Shown: positions 6,526 through 7,759 of the stretch, one piece after another
Layout: each line of letters opens with the position of its first letter
Position numbering within the stretch: position 1 is the stretch's first letter
Assembly: GCA_007134725.1 (NCBI GenBank)
Contig: SLKF01000256.1
Span: 1-7,759, forward strand
DNA from: Clostridiales bacterium
GTDB taxonomy: Bacteria > Bacillota > Clostridia > Peptostreptococcales > T1SED10-28
DNA length: 7,759 nucleotides
Reading direction: 5' to 3'
The notes under the pieces: model-generated
Databases searched by the model: none
What the model was told of the DNA's origin: nothing
Seen by the model: only the letters and a program-made list of their open reading frames with translations
Translations under genes and position numbers: made by a program

Positions 6526-6557
6526 AGAAAAAACACCAGTGCGAAACACACTAGTGT
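6526..6557 (-). terminator. Rho-independent terminator of pcp
   Basis: On the minus strand ACACTAGTG (6557-6549), a seven-base loop and CACTGGTGT (6541-6533) form a nine-base stem with one G-U pair. A run of six T (6533-6528) follows, its first base closing the stem. The pcp stop codon TAG (6553-6551) lies inside the upstream arm, so the gene and its terminator overlap. It should separate the kinase-pcp transcript from the pcrA operon. Confidence 0.85.
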
Positions 6558-7192
6558 AGACTTCCTTCTTCCCTTAGGATATCCTTTTTATTAAGCACCG
6601 CAGCTCTTAAGGCGGCTTCTAAGGCTTTGGTGATGTCTTCCAGGGCCATGGAGGCTTGCCCCGGTTTATCCGTTACCTGGGCCGGTATATAAGGGACATG
6701 AATAAACCCGCCCCGGGCCTGTGGTTTTTCCCTGTGAATATGATCCAGCAGGCCGTAGAGAATGTGATTGCATACAAAGGTTCCGGCGGTATTGGAAACG
6801 GCGGCGGGGATTCCGGCCCGACGAATGCTGTTCGTCATGGCCTTTATGGGGAGGTTGGAAAAATAAGCTTCCGGTCCTCCCGGAATGATTTTTTCATCCA
6901 CCGGCTGGTTGCCTTCATTGTCAGGAATCCTGGCATCATCCAGGTTAATACCCACCCGTTCCACACTGATTTGGGGCCGGCCTCCCGCTTGACCCACCAC
7001 CAGAATAATACTGGGCTCCGTCTCTTGGATTTTTTCTGTTAACACCTTGATGGACCGATGAAAAACCGTAGGAATTTTCACCTTTACCACCACGTATCCT
7101 TCAATCTTGCTTTTCACCTGTTTTATCGCTTCCAAAGCGGGATTGATGGCTTCTCCTCCGAAGGGGTCAAAAGCTGCCAATAAAATTTTCAT
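6551..7192 (-). CDS. pcp: Pyroglutamyl-peptidase I (pyrrolidone-carboxylate peptidase, family C15)
   Basis: This cytoplasmic cysteine peptidase removes N-terminal pyroglutamate from peptides, and serves peptide use and turnover. The 213 residues match the usual 200-220. The N-terminal FDPFGGEAINPA (8-19) is the family signature. The triad is Glu78 in VERVGINLDDARIPDN, Cys141 in GTFVCNHILYG and His165 in GFIHVPYIP, equivalent to Glu81, Cys144 and His168 of the Bacillus amyloliquefaciens enzyme. No signal peptide is visible. The ATG lies within the end of the histidine kinase gene (26-base overlap) and has a strong AGGAGGAGG site with a 6-base spacer, so the two are probably co-transcribed and translationally coupled. 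A terminator overlaps its stop codon. A functional link to the kinase is not evident. Fits a peptide-using lifestyle but does not prove it. Confidence 0.96.
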   Translation of the reverse strand: MKILLAAFDPFGGEAINPALEAIKQVKSKIEGYVVVKVKIPTVFHRSIKVLTEKIQETEPSIILVVGQAGGRPQISVERVGINLDDARIPDNEGNQPVDEKIIPGGPEAYFSNLPIKAMTNSIRRAGIPAAVSNTAGTFVCNHILYGLLDHIHREKPQARGGFIHVPYIPAQVTDKPGQASMALEDITKALEAALRAAVLNKKDILREEGSLH

Positions 7193-7759
7193 TTTCTTCC
7201 TCCTCCTGATCCGTTGCCAAATCCTTCGTTAAAAATTCAGGCTTTTTCGGGAGTGTTACCCGGATTTTCGTCCCTTCATCGGGCCGACTCTCTACCTCGA
7301 TTTCCCCCTTATGAAATTTGATAAACTCCTTACAAAGAATCAGACCCAGTCCTGTTCCCTCTTCATAATCGGTGCCCTTTGTGGAGTTCACCTGATCCAG
7401 TCGAAAGAGGTTGGGAATCCGTTCTTTTCGAATCCCTACCCCGGTATCTTCAATGTCCAACAGAACCCGGTCATCCTGAAATCTTCCATGGATTTCAATG
7501 GCTCCCCGGTTCGGTGTAAATTTCACCGCATTGGATAGGATATTCCGAAAGATCGTTCGGATCATCCAGGGATCCCCTAAGACTTTGAGGCCCGCTTCCA
7601 TCTTCATTTCTACCCGGAGTTTTTTCCGGCGAATTTCCTGATTGTAGAGTTTTAAATTCTCGTCCATCACCGCTTCCAAGAAAAGATCTTCGGGACGAAC
7701 CTTCATATCTCCCCGCTGGTGCATGGACCATTGCAGGAGATTATTAAGCAACTTGTTTA
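7167..7759 (-). CDS. Sensor histidine kinase, C-terminal part (5' end outside window)
   Basis: This is the ATP-binding end of a two-component sensor kinase, which autophosphorylates a histidine and passes the phosphate to a response regulator. The visible part, 197 codons, starts in the second helix of the dimerisation domain (LLNNLLQWSMHQRGDM), just after where the H-box should be, so the phospho-accepting His is not seen. The HATPase domain is complete: N-box NILSNAVKFTPNRG, G1 DTGVGI, F-box NLFRLDQ and G2 GTGLGLILCKEF. A short acidic tail (EEEENENF) follows. The reading frame continues past the window edge; the TTG at 7751 is an internal leucine codon, not a start. Sensor domain, signal and partner regulator lie outside. 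The last 26 bases overlap pcp, and the Glu codons of the tail double as the pcp ribosome binding site. Confidence 0.93.
   Translation of the reverse strand, partial: NKLLNNLLQWSMHQRGDMKVRPEDLFLEAVMDENLKLYNQEIRRKKLRVEMKMEAGLKVLGDPWMIRTIFRNILSNAVKFTPNRGAIEIHGRFQDDRVLLDIEDTGVGIRKERIPNLFRLDQVNSTKGTDYEEGTGLGLILCKEFIKFHKGEIEVESRPDEGTKIRVTLPKKPEFLTKDLATDQEEEENENFIGSF
7199..7207 (-). promoter_or_regulatory. Ribosome binding site of pcp embedded in the kinase gene
   Basis: AGGAGGAGG on the minus strand lies 6 bases before the pcp ATG and falls within the Glu-rich codons that end the histidine kinase. It fixes the pcp start. Confidence 0.75.

Noticed and set aside
6656..7042. Plus-strand open frame of 128 codons opposite pcp
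   Set aside because: It is antisense to the catalytic region of pcp, and no protein family is recognisable.

Overview
The window reads as ordinary chromosomal DNA from a Firmicute of the class Clostridia. Every gene lies on the minus strand. The case for Clostridia rests on three things: Gram-positive type AGGAGG ribosome binding sites, the order pcrA-ligA-membrane protein-gatC-gatA, and a variant LigA sequence that I recall from alkaliphilic, peptide-fermenting clostridia such as Alkaliphilus and Natronincola. The genus is a guess. Base composition is intermediate in most genes and clearly AT-rich across gatC and the 5' end of gatA.

In the direction of transcription (high to low coordinates), the window opens inside a sensor histidine kinase gene whose N-terminal part, including the phospho-accepting histidine, lies outside. 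Its last 26 bases overlap pcp (pyrrolidone-carboxylate peptidase). A clear intrinsic terminator follows and contains the pcp stop codon. A 136-base gap then carries this terminator, a weak promoter candidate and the pcrA ribosome binding site.

The rest is one probable operon. It holds pcrA (UvrD-family helicase), ligA (NAD+-dependent DNA ligase) 13 bases downstream, a four-helix membrane protein of the TIGR01906/Lit family overlapping ligA by 17 bases, then gatC and gatA (Glu-tRNA(Gln)/Asp-tRNA(Asn) amidotransferase subunits). gatA runs off the low-coordinate end, and gatB would be expected next. The operon combines DNA unwinding and sealing with tRNA-dependent amidation and a probable lipoprotein-modifying enzyme; the grouping looks like shared transcription rather than one pathway.

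I see no mobile element, CRISPR array, RNA gene, phage gene or defence system, and no evidence of a wholly new system. The points most worth a second look are the Lit-like protein inside a replication/translation operon, a 21-bp in-frame tandem repeat that adds charged heptads to the N-terminus of LigA, and the sequence-divergent, AT-rich gatC and gatA 5' region.
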